This document shows, in pieces, positions 1 to 13,591 of a stretch of 64,000 nucleotides of DNA. The notes under the pieces are model-generated. The model searched no databases and was not told where the DNA came from. It saw only the letters and a program-made list of their open reading frames with translations. The DNA lies in assembly GCA_030141605.1 (NCBI GenBank), contig JAQGDQ010002367.1, positions 494,501 through 558,500 on the forward strand. The letters run 5' to 3'. The position numbers and the translations under genes were made by a program. The stretch is from Tubiluchus corallicola (Eukaryota > Priapulida > Priapulimorpha > Priapulimorphida > Tubiluchidae). How positions within the stretch are numbered: position 1 is the first letter of the stretch; the number at the start of each line of letters is the position of its first letter.

Positions 1-650
1 CTTCAATACGGTAGCGCGTGCACAAATATCCATTGAGCCAAGAAACTGCAACTTGGATTCACTTATCTCCAATGTGCCGTATTTCTTCTATTTTAGATAA
101 CAAAACGGAAGTGAGTACGGAAGTATATTGTAAAGCTGCAACTTCTTTGTCTGCGATTCCAAGTTCGCGCCTATTTCATTAAGGTCTAGATTGCCTAAAA
201 CAACCTTCTGTCCACAGTTCATTTTGCAAGGAAGTTGCATTTCATAGGAACACAGCCGAAAAATAAATTCACCGCATTCCGTTTCATCGCCCACCTCGTG
301 TAAATGCCGTTTTAAAACATCAGACTAAAAAACCCTTGGAGAGCAAAACTGGAATAAGATATTGAAAGGCCAACAAAGTGAACAAACGCCATCCATAAAA
401 CGAACTGCACATGCAACATGATGAAACCAGCAAATCGACATTTCACGGTTTAATTCTGACAGCCATGACTTTAGTTGGCTTTGAGCACGGAGATGTGTGC
501 GACACTCAGTGACAGAGAAAACAGCAGTCTTCGAATATTTCGATTTCCTGCGTCATAATGCAATTGCGACTGATATAATAACAACTTGAACATAAAGGTC
601 AAAATACCAAACACGAGAAGCTAGAGAACTGAAATTGAAATGTGTAAGTA
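1..650. other. Left edge, no firm gene; one weak minus-strand open frame
   Basis: Mostly featureless AT-rich DNA. On the minus strand a 78-codon open frame runs from 324 to a stop at 88. It follows a T-rich AG that could be a splice acceptor (intron side above 324), so it could be the terminal exon of a gene lying to the left. It has no ATG at its start and no family that I recognise. I treat it as unproven. Confidence 0.15.
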
Positions 651-863
651 TAATGGCGCGCCCAGCTAGAGAGTACTTTCGCAACTTATTGCGCAACTTC
701 TTCTCTGAGAGTGAACTCGCAAGTGTGAACGGCTTGCCAACTTCTCTCGCAACTTACTGCAAACTCAGCAAGAGTTTCTGAGAATTCATGCGCAAGTTGA
801 CACTCTCAGAGAGAATTTAAGCAGTAAGTTAAGAGAGAACTCTCTAGTCTGAATTCGCCATTA
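651..863. mobile_element. MITE with about 60-bp imperfect terminal inverted repeats
   Basis: The segment starts TAATGGCG and ends CGCCATTA. The first 60 or so bases align to the reverse complement of the last 60 or so, sharing CTAGAGAGT near the tips and TCTGAGAGTG further in. I estimate roughly three quarters identity. There is no coding capacity. The TA at the tips could be a mariner-type target duplication, but the exact boundary is uncertain. Confidence 0.6.
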
Positions 864-1897
864 GACAGCCATTGATGATGTTTTCTCAGTGATGTACGAA
901 ATAAGACAGAGTTGATGCTTCAGTAAATGAGTTCAAAACTTCAAAGTCCCACACGAATGATATCGGCTTAAGGGCAAATGGTTCAAGATAAAGCACGTTA
1001 AACAGTAATGCAACCAAGAAATTGTGCAATGCTGCATTAAACACTCGAGTGAGTAAACTACATTATTTTATTTTACTTTATTTGCAATTATTAAAATTAC
1101 AAGATAAAATCATAAAAAAAGAAAAAATGCGGCACAAAAGTCGACACAAAAATACATTAATTGTGCACACGTCACATAATTGTTTTAAGAAAGTACTATT
1201 CGTTATCGTTTTCCATTAATAACCTTTAACGAACGGTCATAACGCATTAATGTCAGGCTTCAAATAGCCGCCTTATAGATAAAATACTAAATTATCATCA
1301 GTGCAATATTTCATTGTATATCGCATGTTGTAAATGGGCAATGACAAAAAATATGCTCTTCGCTTTGAACATTTACTTTATCACATGGACGCACTCCTCT
1401 AGCTCGATTATTTATCATCGTGGTGTCAGAGAGAACAAGCGCGATTAACTTTTTAAAAAGAAAATGCAAAACAGTACTAACAAAAAGCTGAATTTCCAAA
1501 ACTTTTATATTTTGTGCATGATAGTGATTTTGAGCAGACACTAGGTTGACTGTACGCCAAGTTTTAATTTCAATGTAAAAAAGATTTGTGTCAAGCCTTT
1601 CACAATTAAGTGGAGCAGTGGCGGTTCGTGTATAGGTACAGTGGTATTGCAACACCTCCTATTTTTACTTGATATTATCGATAATATTTAATATAATAAG
1701 TCATGCTTCTTTAGTTCGTTCTTTATACTTGTACGGAATCAGAGCAGGTGAAGCTAGTACTGTTTCCTTCACAGTGCAGCACAGTGCGCTCCAGCAAGGC
1801 GGTATTTGGATGTTGTGCGCTTACGGCCATGTACACGTCTGAGCACATGCACATGTAGTTATTGAAAGTGCAAGCGAGTAAAATTTATTTTGTTTGT
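864..1897. other. Intergenic, no supported gene
   Basis: About 1 kb without a supportable gene. A minus-strand frame near 1311-1655 ends in a Cys/His-rich stretch (SEEHIFCHCPF) that faintly resembles the zinc-knuckle tail of some LINE proteins. It could be a LINE relic, but the match is too short to call. Confidence 0.3.
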
Positions 1898-2033
1898 ATA
1901 GTGGATAGTAGGTTGTATGAGCTGTGTGTAGCTGCTTATTAATGCTTCAGGAATGGCAAAGCTATTAAGAGTTTATTTATAAAATGACACGTTTATTAAA
2001 TATGAACAGAATATATGGCCATGCCAAAGGCCT
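1898..2033. repeat. Truncated copy of the repeat at 3523-3669
   Basis: About 135 bp match 3523-3669 closely in the same orientation, including a shared run through CAAAGCTATTAAGAG and CAATGCCAAAGGCC or its near variant. The match stops exactly where the LINE at 2034 begins. The longer copy at 3523 looks like a long terminal repeat read on the minus strand, so this is probably a fragment of the same LTR family. Confidence 0.55.
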
Positions 2034-3419
2034 ATTAGATAAGTTATTCCACTATGGCATTAGAGGGGTCGCATACTCATGGTTTGTTAATTACCTCAAG
2101 GACCGAACTCAAGCAGTCAGATGTAACAATGTTCTTTCTAACGAAGTAATAGTCACACACGGAGTACCCCAGGGATCGATTTTGGGACCTCTGTTGTTTT
2201 CAATATACATTAATGACTTACAAAACTGTATTACTGACAATGGCAATGTCTTCCAATTTGCTGATGACACAAGTGTTTTTTCAAGATCAACAGCAAGTTA
2301 CTTGACATTAACATTATTAATAGTGAACTCAGTAAAATTACAGCCTGGTTTAAAATCAATAAATTAGCACTAAACTCACCTAAAACTAAATACATTTTAT
2401 TCAGAGCTCGTAACAAACCCATAAATATGAACAGTATTATAAAAATTGGTGGTAATGCTGTAGAACAAGTAAGCGAAATGAAGTTCCTAGGTGTTATGTT
2501 AAATGAACACCTAGATTGGAAACCACACTTAAACATGATTCATTCTAAAATTGCTAAAACATCGGGTTAATCAGTCGAGTTAAACATTGTTTTACAAAAT
2601 AACACCTAATCACTCTTTATAATTGTCTAGTACTGCCATACTTGACCTACTGTAATATACTTTGGGGGCACATCTACCTTTCAACTCTAGTTAAAATAAA
2701 CTCTCTACAACGTAAATTTATAAGATTGATAGCTAATTTGAACAAGCGTGAACATGTAGGTCTTAATCTTTTTAAGAATTATTCTATCCTAGTGCTAAAT
2801 GATCTAATAAACCTGAATACCGCTGTGTACATCTACAAAACTAAACATAAACTTCACCCCGCTTTCTTTTTAAACCCATTATCTATTAACGTAAGACATT
2901 ACTCAACAAGATTTAACGAATTTCGTATTAAGTATTGCAGGACTGACGCGGCAAGGCACTTCATCACTAACACTGGCCCTAGACTTTGGAATAACAGCAA
3001 CGAATACATAAAAAATTCTCTATCTATAAATAACTTCAAAAGAAATTTTAAAAGTGAAATCTTTTCTAATTATACAGAATAAATCAATTTGATTAATTAT
3101 GCTGCTGTCCCTCTCAGAATCCATTGTGTTGCTGGCTATGTCAATTTTTACATTTCTATAGTTTATGTTACCTCATACAGATACCAACACATCTTTCTGT
3201 TCTCTATTAACCTTTCTTTCTACTCCTTTACTGCTCTTTTCTCTTACACTCAGTCCACATTCATTCGGGGTACTCTAAACAAGTAATTACTTCTTGAGTA
3301 CCCCACGGGTCATTTGCGGCTTGGCATCTTGTGCACATAATAATAAATATAATATTAAATACTTTTATGTACAATGCTGTAATGATCATTGTGGATATAT
3401 GTAATAAATAAATAAATAA
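2034..3419 (+). mobile_element. 5'-truncated LINE (CR1/Jockey-like), degenerate
   Basis: This is a non-LTR retrotransposon fragment. The first frame has reverse-transcriptase blocks including GVPQGSILGPLLF, YINDL and the catalytic FADDT at about 2259-2273. The frame then shifts, and the thumb region follows with ALNSPKTKYILF and FLGVMLNEHLDWKPH-type motifs. A last open segment (2642-3082) encodes the usual C-terminal part ending in NTGPRLWN and FKRNFKSEIF. The 3' end is an AATAAATAAATAAATAA tail. The endonuclease and the front of the RT are missing, and frameshifts and stops are present, so it is inactive. Subclass is inferred from the motifs only. Confidence 0.85.
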
Positions 3420-3522
3420 GGTTCTTACAGTTAAAAGTGTCTGTGGGCTAAAGATGTGGCTGGTTTTGAGTCTAAAGAAAAGGGAGTTCTGCTTCTGCGC
3501 AATTGAATTTAGGTCAGAGCTA

Positions 3523-3801
3523 ATAGTGGATAGTACGTTGTATGAGCTGTGTGTAGCTGCCTACTGATGCTTGAGGAATGGCAAAGCTATTAAGAGTTTA
3601 TTTATAAAATGACACGTTTATTAAATATCAACACAATAAATATAATATATAGCAATGCCAAAGGCCCCTGATCTGACGGTCGATACGCTCCGGCTTCCAG
3701 GCTCGATCTGAGACTGAATTCCTGGGCTGACGGCTCCGCGCACTTTATATACGTACGCTCTGTGCCGCTGCTCGTTTCTTAGATCACGTAATCACGTGAC
3801 A
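3523..3801 (-). mobile_element. LTR-like element (probable solo LTR), minus strand
   Basis: Read on the minus strand, the segment begins TGTCACGTGA. It has a TATATAAA box (plus 3744-3751) followed by a relatively GC-rich stretch, then AATAAA signals (plus 3617-3622 and 3597-3602). That is the U3-R-U5 order of a retrotransposon LTR. The 3' boundary is taken from the end of homology with 1898-2033. No clean target-site duplication and no internal gag-pol region were seen, so solo LTR is an inference. Confidence 0.42.
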
Positions 3802-6113
3802 CCACTCCTTAACTGGCTTCATCATACGAGCATCTATCAACATAATTATTTAACATAATCTACTGCTCTTAGCATAATTTAACAGGTTCTCTTTACTAAG
3901 CGCACACAGTTTGTTGTCAGTTGTCACAGGTTTACCGTGCACGGATCAATCTTGAACTGCGATATTTGTCTATTAGTAAGCAAAACATATTTTTTGTTTA
4001 GGTTTTTATGAATTTTATATATAAACTTTCGTATGTTTGTTTATTTAAAATTACAACATTAAAATTACATATATTTGTTTTATTTTACACAAAATTAAAA
4101 CAATAGCTAAAAATTTTCTGCAGCAGCACCACCACTAATTTTAGCTACGAGCCGCCAATGAAGTGGAGTAAATGTAGCCCTGTAATTATTTTGTTATTCA
4201 TTCTCTTAAACTCTATTTTGTTGTTTTTCGTGACTCACTGTATTGAATACTCTGCATGTGAACTGCAAACAAATGAAATAAAAAGAATTATAATGTTATT
4301 TAACCAATTAATTCAGATAATTAACACGTGCTAGTCTCCCTTTTGAATACAGTGGTCTCCCACATATCACATTCATAAGTCATTTATTTCACAAACACAT
4401 TAAAAATTTACAATTTTGTATACAAAAATATTGTGAAAGGGCCTACAATGAACATAATACAATTCATTTTTACTTCCCCCCCCATGTGAAAGTAAAAAAG
4501 TAATAAAATTATGAAAATTTTGAGGTGACTCATGTGATAAATAAAACATTTTGTGCTTCAGAGTGGAATGATAATTATAATGAATAAAGCTCACATATGG
4601 GATGACATAAAAGATAGAAAGACTATTACTAGTTAAAATATTAGTCATAAGATTAGGCATGCGCATAAACAAATTAAGATAACTGGTTTAAGATACAGTG
4701 AAAAAAATTACGCTTCCATAAGAAATCACTGCCCCTGCACTCAATAGGGAAACTTGCACTTGTTATTTATTCGACCCGATCTTACCAAGATTATGATATG
4801 CCATGGAAAGCCCTTTATTTAAACTGGATTGATAATACAAAGTATTACTACGAAGACACTCGATGAAAAACTTTATTGCCATGGTGTTTTTGATAAATGT
4901 TGTATTTGTAGAATTGCAGGTAAGCATATCTAGTCTCACCTCTTAGACGCGAGACCCTATGAACAGTTACGTCATATCATTACAGCATGATGTTGAACAT
5001 AATCATGATGAACACGATATACTGAACCTTACACACAAATAGTGGCTGTTTTTTCGTGTTTCGCTTCTTTTGCAAAAATAGCTGCTACAGCATAATGCGA
5101 TGATTTTTTCTTGAACCATTTCATTTCTGATAGTCTTGGCTCAGTTATTAAATATCAACTTTGTCTTTTAATTGCCCTCTATATAGTATCTATATTAGTA
5201 CTTTGTTAGTAAATGCACTGATCTGATAAGTTGTTCTGTCTCGGATCTTTACCAGTCAAGAATGCAACAAGACTGAAATGCTACTAAAACATGAACTTAA
5301 ATGCAATGAATGTTCATTTTGTGGATCAACTCAGAGAGGAATCACTACTTGCCGGTTTAACATCAGATTTACTGTAAATAAAGTGCCAAAGCATAGTGGT
5401 TATTAGAGATCAAGGTCTCTAGAGAGGTCAAGAAATTGTAAGGCCAGTTTTCCAAGGTTTAATGAGAAAAACCAATGGGTTCAAAACTGGTTTTGCTAAG
5501 ATAAAACCCTAGAATGTAACTAAAAGTGTGTGCTGTGGTCCACATATTAAATTACCAATGGACAAAACATAAACACGACAAATTTGTCCTTCAAATACAC
5601 GTTTATAAAACTACAGCTTCTTTTCATGTATTGCAATATGGCATTACAGAACTGCAGAGATCTGAGGAATAGATTGTGCATAAATCTTCAAACACTGATA
5701 GCAGTCTGGTGTATTGTGGTTTGATTCTCAGATTATATCACTCTCAAAACTAAATGTTACAGACTCATGCAATTATTGTTTGTTCTGTTCTATATATATT
5801 AACAACATATTCATTAATTGTACCACATTAAGAAATTGAAATTACAGCATTACAATGGATGATTAAACAGGGTAACATAGTAATTCATGCTAATCGTAGA
5901 CTAAGCATAGTATATTTGCCAGTAAAATGTTACAGAATTTCTGAAGCCTTTGCCACAATTACTTCATGTGCTAGAAAACTAGAATAATCTTTGCAGATAC
6001 AATGTATTGCTTGAGTAACTGGACAACCCTACGTTGCACTGCAAAAAGTTTAATAACAAAACTGCCAAATGATTCGCAGACTAGTAATACAAACTAACAT
6101 CAAAATTGTATTA
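3802..6113. other. Intergenic, nothing recognised
   Basis: About 2.3 kb of AT-rich sequence with no supported exon, RNA gene or clear repeat. Part of its right side may be the 3' flank of the P450 gene, which is transcribed leftward. Confidence 0.4.
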
Positions 6114-6243
6114 AGGCCTTCTCTTCCTCGTCCATCCATGCGTTCATTGCCTGTCAGTTAAGAAAAAACAACTGTCTAAGGCGTTCTTTTCCTCGTGCAT
6201 CTATGTGTCCATTACTTGCCAATCCAGAAAAAAACATCTGTCT
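6114..6243. repeat. Degenerate 65-bp tandem duplication
   Basis: Two adjacent units (6114-6177 and 6178-6243) share the order AAGGC, TTCYTTCCTCG, CATC, ATG, GTTCATT or GTCCATT, a run of A's, and CTGTCTAAG. The second unit differs at scattered positions. It lies about 200 bp past the P450 stop codon, in the likely 3' untranslated or flanking region. Confidence 0.7.
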
Positions 6244-6448
6244 AAAGACTCAGTACATGATTGAGGCATTGAGCAATAACTTACCTAACTAAAGAGGGAT
6301 CTATGTTTAATAAATTAACTGTAACAGCATATTCTAGTAATTTAGCAAAACAGTGAATTTTATGCTGCTGTGAAACTAAAATATCTTTATCTAGCTCAGC
6401 ACTATAAATTAGATAATAACACATATAATTTCCTAAAAAACATGAAGA

Positions 6449-9400
6449 TCAAATAAATCTGGGTGTAGCAGTCAACTTGTACATGGGTGGAGCAATCGGT
6501 TGTCTTTTAGCTGTAATTACTGCTTCTGTTGTCTCACAGTGTAGACGGAATTCTTGCAGTAAGCAGGTGATAAACAAAATCAACTCCATTTTAGCCAATG
6601 CCTCACCTGGACAAGCTCGTCTACCTACAAAAAATTAGTGCAATACTAGTACCTTGTGCAGAAATTATTATATAAAAAATTTGTATAATTTGTGAAAAAT
6701 GTGTTTAAAGAAATCAAATGAAAGAAACATAATCATATATAATCACGGTAGTTTTAGAAAAGTGTGTTTAGATTAGTTTAGAAAAGGTTTAGATTAGTAT
6801 AATCACAAAGTTGTTTTAGAAAAAAATAAAATGTCATGATGGATAAGTTTTTTGGGGCATGAGAACCTCTCTTACATTTCTCAGAATGTCGTGTAACGCA
6901 AGTATGATAACACTCACCATAGTGCTGACAGTCTTTGTTAAAATTTAACCACTCAAATAACCAACTACAAGGGAGGCTCTAGGTAGTTTTAGCACCTCTC
7001 TCCTCAACATTAAATTACTTTTTCTTGTATAATATTACAAGAAATGTAATTAGGCTTAAATACGTATTATAGTGTACTAATTAGTGTACTTAATTACCTA
7101 TCTACAGCTTATGTTGATTTCATTTGAAACTGAATTTATGGTCCATTTGTACGCCATGGATCCTCACAAGTGAACAAATTTCTGCAATTTCTGGTACTCT
7201 TGGCTAGATTTCCCCTCAAGTTTTCGCCAGAAAATTTTTGAATCTCTAACTCCTTTTTTTCACACGTATATCCATTCCAATAGCATCATCATCTTCACAA
7301 CCACAAGTGATTGCAAACACTTCCTTAGAGATTCTTTTTGCTGTTCAATATCACCACTTGCATGCATTTTACATTTCCTAGGCTACCTAGCTTGCCTAGT
7401 GGTAAAGCCAGCCCTGGCCAACTATTGCTTCATACTAACAAACTCAGCCCTGCAAACTTTTCATGGTCTTGTAAATGTTGCAATAGACTTTACCTATAGA
7501 AAATGGTAGAAAGTTTTTCATTTTTCGAAGTTTGTTATTCAAATCCAGAAAACGTTGAGGACAAAAAGTGTGTGGATCTTTCCAGAATTCGCTATCCATG
7601 TGCAATGCCCAGATGTTTGGAAAGATAATGCTACGTTTTGGGATGTAATATCCACATAGCTTTGTGTCTTCCAAATTAGAATGAACTATACCCAGAGGAA
7701 CTACAGCACCACATCGTTGCACCTCGTTGATTGTTGCTTCAGTAAATGACAAATGACTATGATCCTAAAATGCAATACAGTATGATACGTTACGTACAAA
7801 GCAAATTTACAAAGTATCCATTAATATTAGGTGGTACAGAAAAATGTGCCCAAGTTTAGAGTAGAATAAGATTATAAGCAAGTGATCTACAAAGCTTAAA
7901 TTTCACGGCATGATACTATAATATTTTAGTTTTCGGTTGTGAAAGTTACAAGTTTATATTTTTAGTAGCTTTTAAGTTGTGGCCAAAATACTTTTCGTGT
8001 TAAAAACTGAAATGCCAGAACAATGTCAGCTATAATCACCAACTAAAAACAGCCACGTGGATGTATTTAAAAAGCTCTATACATGGCAGCAAAACAATAA
8101 AGGAATCAATCAGTTCATATAATGGTCTTCACCACAAAATAAACTGCACTAGCTAATGCTTGTGTTGCGTCTGGATTACTAGGTATTACTAAATTGGGCC
8201 TTATGTATCTGTCATGGCTGCCGTGATTAATAACAGCACTACTATTGTTTCAACCATACGTGTTTTCACTGGTGACGGGTAAGTCAAACAAAAAGTCACA
8301 ATTTTGGCTAGGAAAAGTCACAGGAAAAGTTGCAGTTAAGTTATGGTGGTCGAAAAATTGTCACCATTTTCACTAGGAAAGAAAGTCAGGAATTAAACAA
8401 AAATATTCAAGTCAGTCATAATCGATTTAAGAAACATTTTTAGGGTTGGAGTTATTTTTTCCTGTGATTTTTTAACCTAGATTTGTTTTTACTAATGTAT
8501 TCTTATTTTATCTGAGATTATGTAATAAACAAAAGGAGAAGAAATGAAGTTGAGCAAAATGTAGACAATTATTTTCAGTTTCCGTTCCTAAAAAAGTGGC
8601 CTGTAGTTGCTGAATAGTCACTCGTGTCACATCATTTATCGCCTCTTTTTGAACATTATATATAATAGTGGTCAAATATTACTATATAAATAAATAATAA
8701 TGATAATGATAATGGTAATAATTGCCCATCAATTACCATCTTGTGCAAATACATACTTTGAACTGTGGAAGCCTAGCACAACCAGTTACATTGTCGATTT
8801 CAGCTTGTATTCGACTTTGTACACTCTGGTTTCCACTAATGTATAGAAGTGCCCATCTCAGTGTGAGGAAAGTGGTCATAGTACCTCCAACAAACAGGTT
8901 GAGCAAAAAAATCTTGAGCTCTTCAACTAAAACACAACAAACACTGGTTAATGCATAAAACAAAAATGAAATATAAAAGTTTTTGAAATTATGTACATAG
9001 CAAACCAATTATATAAAAACAATAACCAAATCACAACACTTCAGAGTAACTAACTCACAATCAACAAACATAATTAAAGAAAAGGATGATTTTTCATATC
9101 CTACTCCGGTTTCAAATATGGTAAAAAGTATACATTTTAACACCTATAATAATGCCACATATTAAGTGTATAAGTGTTACAAATACTTAAATACTAGGTT
9201 AAAAATTTAATTAATGGCCAGGGAGTAGTGACGACATCGCAACTGAAAATAATTTTCAACAGCACAAACAATCAGCGAGCATGTTGCACACGTGATTGCA
9301 AAAGCGAAAATTGAAATGCAGTGCTATTGTATAACAATGACTGTGAAGCAAAAACTCTTGCTAATTTATACTTACAAATTTAACTTTCAAAGAAACAAAG

Positions 9401-12400
9401 TTAATATTAGTGGCAATGATGCTCTTTATATTTCAAACCTATGAATGCTTAGCTACAATTTTGTCTTTCATGTTCTTACATTAGTACATACTATTTTAAC
9501 ATTTTATCTGCTATTTTTAGCAGATGAGGCCAGGTACGGTGAATACTACTGAATAAATATTATAATCTTTGAGACTACAAAGGGCATTATGTTTTTCTCT
9601 ATTAGTGGCGATGTTTCGAAAAAGTGTCATGTTTTTCAGAAGTTCATTCCTTACTTGTAAAAACTGATGCATCATCTGAATTGCGCCTAGCTTGGATTTC
9701 TTTTAAAAACTTATCAGTTATGTCTCTGATATGGTCAGGATCAAATGTTTGCTGTCGTTCAATTATTTGTTCTAGCAAAAAACTGTGCAATGATGAGATG
9801 CCATCTTTTATAGTCTTGTACTCAGTCTTAGCACCAGGTAAGAACAACCGCACCATTGGAGCAAAGTTGAGAGGACTGGCATTTCTTGCATACTCAAATG
9901 TCATGTCTAGTTTCCGTAGCAGAATCTGGAATGACGCATCGGTATAGTCAAATCGCTTGCTGAAGAGGACACTACAGACAATATTAGCAACACTAGTCAG
10001 CAGAAAAGAATGGGGATTAAACGGCTGATCTGCAGTACGAAATGCAGAAAGCAAGTAGGGCATCTCATCCATGATAATCTGCTCCATTTTCGGTTTCCCC
10101 ATTCCAAAGTCACGCAAAGAAACAAGAGCGAATTTTCTCAGCTGCTGCCATCTAGGCCCATCGGTAGTTATCACACCTACACAAGAAGATTAAATAAAAT
10201 ACATGTTAACTGGTGAAATATAAAATACAATGCTTGGCTAGATTATCATCAACGACAAAACATTTTGATATAGTTTCCATTATGTGTGACTCCTTACCAT
10301 AACTTAGCAAGACATAGTTTTCCAGAAGAAAGGGCAACTTTCTTTCCTTGACATGTAAAGCTGGATAGGCCCACTAATTTCTGTTAATAATACGAAAAAT
10401 TTACTTAACATTTGGGAGTTTTGGAAAATCTGCTTGAATTTTTTAATTTGGCAGTTGAAAGTAGCCTGAAACTGTTGATGTCACCTTCAGATGTAATTGG
10501 TTAAATGTTTCTTGTGTGCTGACTAAATATTTTGTATAGACAGCTATTGATAATTCAATTCATATGGTTTACCTTTTAGTTCTCCATCCTTATACCAACC
10601 AGTTTAACATCATATTTCAGATATACTAATCACCATGATAATTTTGTTACATTATATCATATCGTTGCTTACTTACTTTATTCACTTATCTCCTAGGTCA
10701 CATTAAAGTGCTTTACAGCCTTTACAGGGAATATTATTAGGACATTTTGTAATGCAAATTGAAATTATATGAGATTGAAGAACTTGAGCAATTACTATTC
10801 TCACCTCAGTTGCTCTACAAAGTGAACTTAACACATTACGAGTAATGCTTTAAGAGCAATTAAAGCAGTGGTACAAAGGTTCCAATAATAATAAAGCAAG
10901 AGGCCCAGTCGAGTTTTTTATCGTCTTGATGTTTATATTACGTATAAAAGAAAGAGAATTGTGCATTGTTCTGACCTGGATACTTTGAATATTCTGTATT
11001 GCATGAAATTTTGCAAATGTGGCAATCATTTGTGCGTAGCTAGTAGAATTTCTGCAAAACGGAACGTCTGAGTTGCAGTACCAAAAGTTTTCAACTTCCA
11101 ATTTTTTCCATGTAAGCAGTTCTTCTATAAATGATTCTTTCAAAATATTAGGCAAACATCAATGCAAATAGCATTTATACCAGGGCATATTACCTGAAGC
11201 CTTTGAAAACGTGTTTCACGGCTAGATTTAAACGTCGATAAAATGACATACACAGACTTTTATAATCATCTGCTAACTTGTTACAATTTTCACCAACAGA
11301 TGTCCCCGCTATCCAATGCGCTATAGTCAACGACACAGCGTCAAACACTCCTTCAGATGGATTATTTTAATACTTGACAATCAGGATACCATGCGTCATG
11401 GCAAAAATATTTAATTTTTTTAAAAATAATTACGTATTAGATGATTTCCAATCTAAGCAAAATTTTAAAAACTATTGAATACGAACTATTTTAATCTGAA
11501 TAAGAATGTGTTGAATCACCATTGATACAGTAAAAATGTTCACTAAACTATACTTTATAATATTTCGGAATATTTTAACAAGTTCCACTATACGAAACGT
11601 CCTTAGGATTGATGAGCACTTCAAAACACTGGTAATTTTAAAAACTTGTGCCAAATTTAACACTTGAAACTAGATCATAATTGTCAACAAATTATCGATA
11701 AACTGCACGTTTGTTGACTATTAAAGAAATATAAAAATCACTTTCATTGTAAGGCTTAGTAGTTTATCTAATAACCTATGTATAGTTTTGTAGACTGTTA
11801 AACTAGAACTCATAGAGAAAAACGACAAAACCTCTACATTTCATTAACTATGAAAATTACCCAGAATAAACATCTTAGGTTACAGGAACTAGTCTGACCA
11901 GATATAACTATTCCTTACACAGAATGAGATTATTTCATACTTCATGCACAAAGAAAGGTTTACAGAAAGAAGCAGTTGAATACTTATTTTTTTGGATCCG
12001 AACAAAGTGCTGGATCCGCAGATTATTGATCATGTTGTTGGTGTTGTTGCCATTACATTTATCTTTGAAACGTATCACAGGGTAATGAGGCCAGTGAGAC
12101 CACAGTTTTCATTGTGTATAAAGATACAATAGGAACAACCGCACAGACAGTGAAAAATTAAAACCGGTTCCTAGTAATTATTATTATTATTATTATTAGT
12201 CGTAGTCGTCGTCGTAGTAGTAGTAGTAGTAATGCACTATCTTTCTTGCAGGAAATCCACAGAAAAACCAATCTGGCAAATTGGAGCGATAATGAGACAT
12301 ATACCAGCGATAAGACCCAGATTCGAATCCCCGTCGGTCAATTTTTCCACTCCCCCAAATGTAGTCGACGATCGATAAAGACAGTAAACATTATCTAAGT

Positions 12401-13591
12401 GCCGGATCCAAACATATCAGTGCTTCAAATCTTGTTTAAGAAATTCGGGGGTAACCTTTATATACCGGGAACCTCTTTCTTGCAAGAAAAAAATTAATAA
12501 GCCGCCCATAAGTTCATTTCAGCAGCGTCAGAAAAGATGAAGGCAGCTTTACGCTGGATGCATAATCAACAAGCCGCCCAATAGACAAAGCAATTATAAT
12601 TAAACATTTTCCTGATTACTGATCAGCGATCCTCGAATTATTGAACTTATCTGAAAGACGAACTCTGTGATAAACTGAAGCGCAGAGCCTGGAGACCAAA
12701 GGTTTCAGTAATCCTAAGTTTTAACTGCAAGGAGAAACGTAGGTCACATTGAAAACAAGATTATTGATTTCGTGAAGCCAGCCAAACAGTCGTGAAACAA
12801 GTTATTTTGAATGTACGCAAAATTACAGCAAATATCAGTTATTGCATTAATTCTACCGTTAACTACAGGCAGATGCATGTTCTGTGAACACAACGCATAA
12901 TGTAGGAAATGAATCACATTAAAAAACTAGGTTTGCAGACAAGTCTGACTATTACAGTGTATAATCCGCAGCGATAATTGCACAACTCGTTAAATATTAT
13001 GACTTGCCAATTCTGCTCTGATTTATCATTTCACCAGTGAAATATCATCAAATGTGACATACAAATTTGTACATGTTAATAAACTGCACATTATGTTGTT
13101 CATTACAAAAAGGCATGTTAGCTACTGGTCTGAAGGCACGTAAAGTTATTGGCCTAGTCCAGTTTGCCTGCACCCAAACAAGACAATCACTTACTCTGTA
13201 CTGTATTTTTATCAGTTATTCTTTGCCTACCTCTGCCTTCATCAGATAACAGGTCTATGAACAGCTCAGGTCTACCAGCAAATACATCTCCCTGTCTGAC
13301 GAATGCTTCTCGTATGATATCAATTTCGTTTAAAACTACAACCAATTTCCGTCCAATCCTAAGGCTATAAATACTACCATGCTTCTGTGCCAACTCCGTA
13401 AACACCACATGAGGTGTCCTCCACATCAGGGACAGATTGTGCACCAGGGGCCACCCAAATGGTCCTGGGGGTAGCCCCCTGGGCTGTTCCAATGCATACT
13501 TGAACAACAAGAACACTACAAGAGCCAATATCACCGTCTCATAATTGTTAGCTAGAGTTACACAAGCAATGGATACTGCAACAAGTAACAT
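6449..13591 (-). CDS. Cytochrome P450 (CYP2-clan-like), complete, 5 exons, 499 aa
   Basis: A haem-thiolate monooxygenase, expected on the ER membrane. Exons (minus strand): 13591-13231, 10176-9655, 8926-8757, 7764-7494, 6624-6449. All have GT-AG borders, the phases agree, and together they give 1500 nt. An N-terminal hydrophobic anchor (about residues 1-33) is followed by the proline-rich hinge [10 protein letters not shown] (40-49). The C-helix WxxxR is WQQLR. The K-helix ExxR is E365/R368, the FxPxRF motif is FCPQRF (418-423), and the haem loop is FSIGRRACPG with axial Cys446. The I-helix reads GGTMTT (308-313): the acidic residue normally before the conserved Thr is Met311. Length, hinge and motifs resemble the microsomal CYP2 clan; the subfamily and substrate cannot be read from the sequence. 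The large first intron carries repeats. Confidence 0.95.
12178..12233. repeat. Compound trinucleotide repeat in P450 intron 1
   Basis: A run of TTA units passes into GTC/GTA units (ATTATTATT to GTAGTAGTAG). Simple-sequence DNA, non-coding. Confidence 0.9.
12274..12340 (+). mobile_element. Possible tRNA-derived SINE head
   Basis: An A-box-like TGGCAAATTGG (12274-12284) is followed, 35 bp later, by a perfect B-box GATTCGAATCC (12320-12330). Spacing and order are those of a tRNA-type pol III promoter. No cloverleaf folds convincingly, so a SINE head or tRNA relic fits better than a working tRNA gene. Confidence 0.4.
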
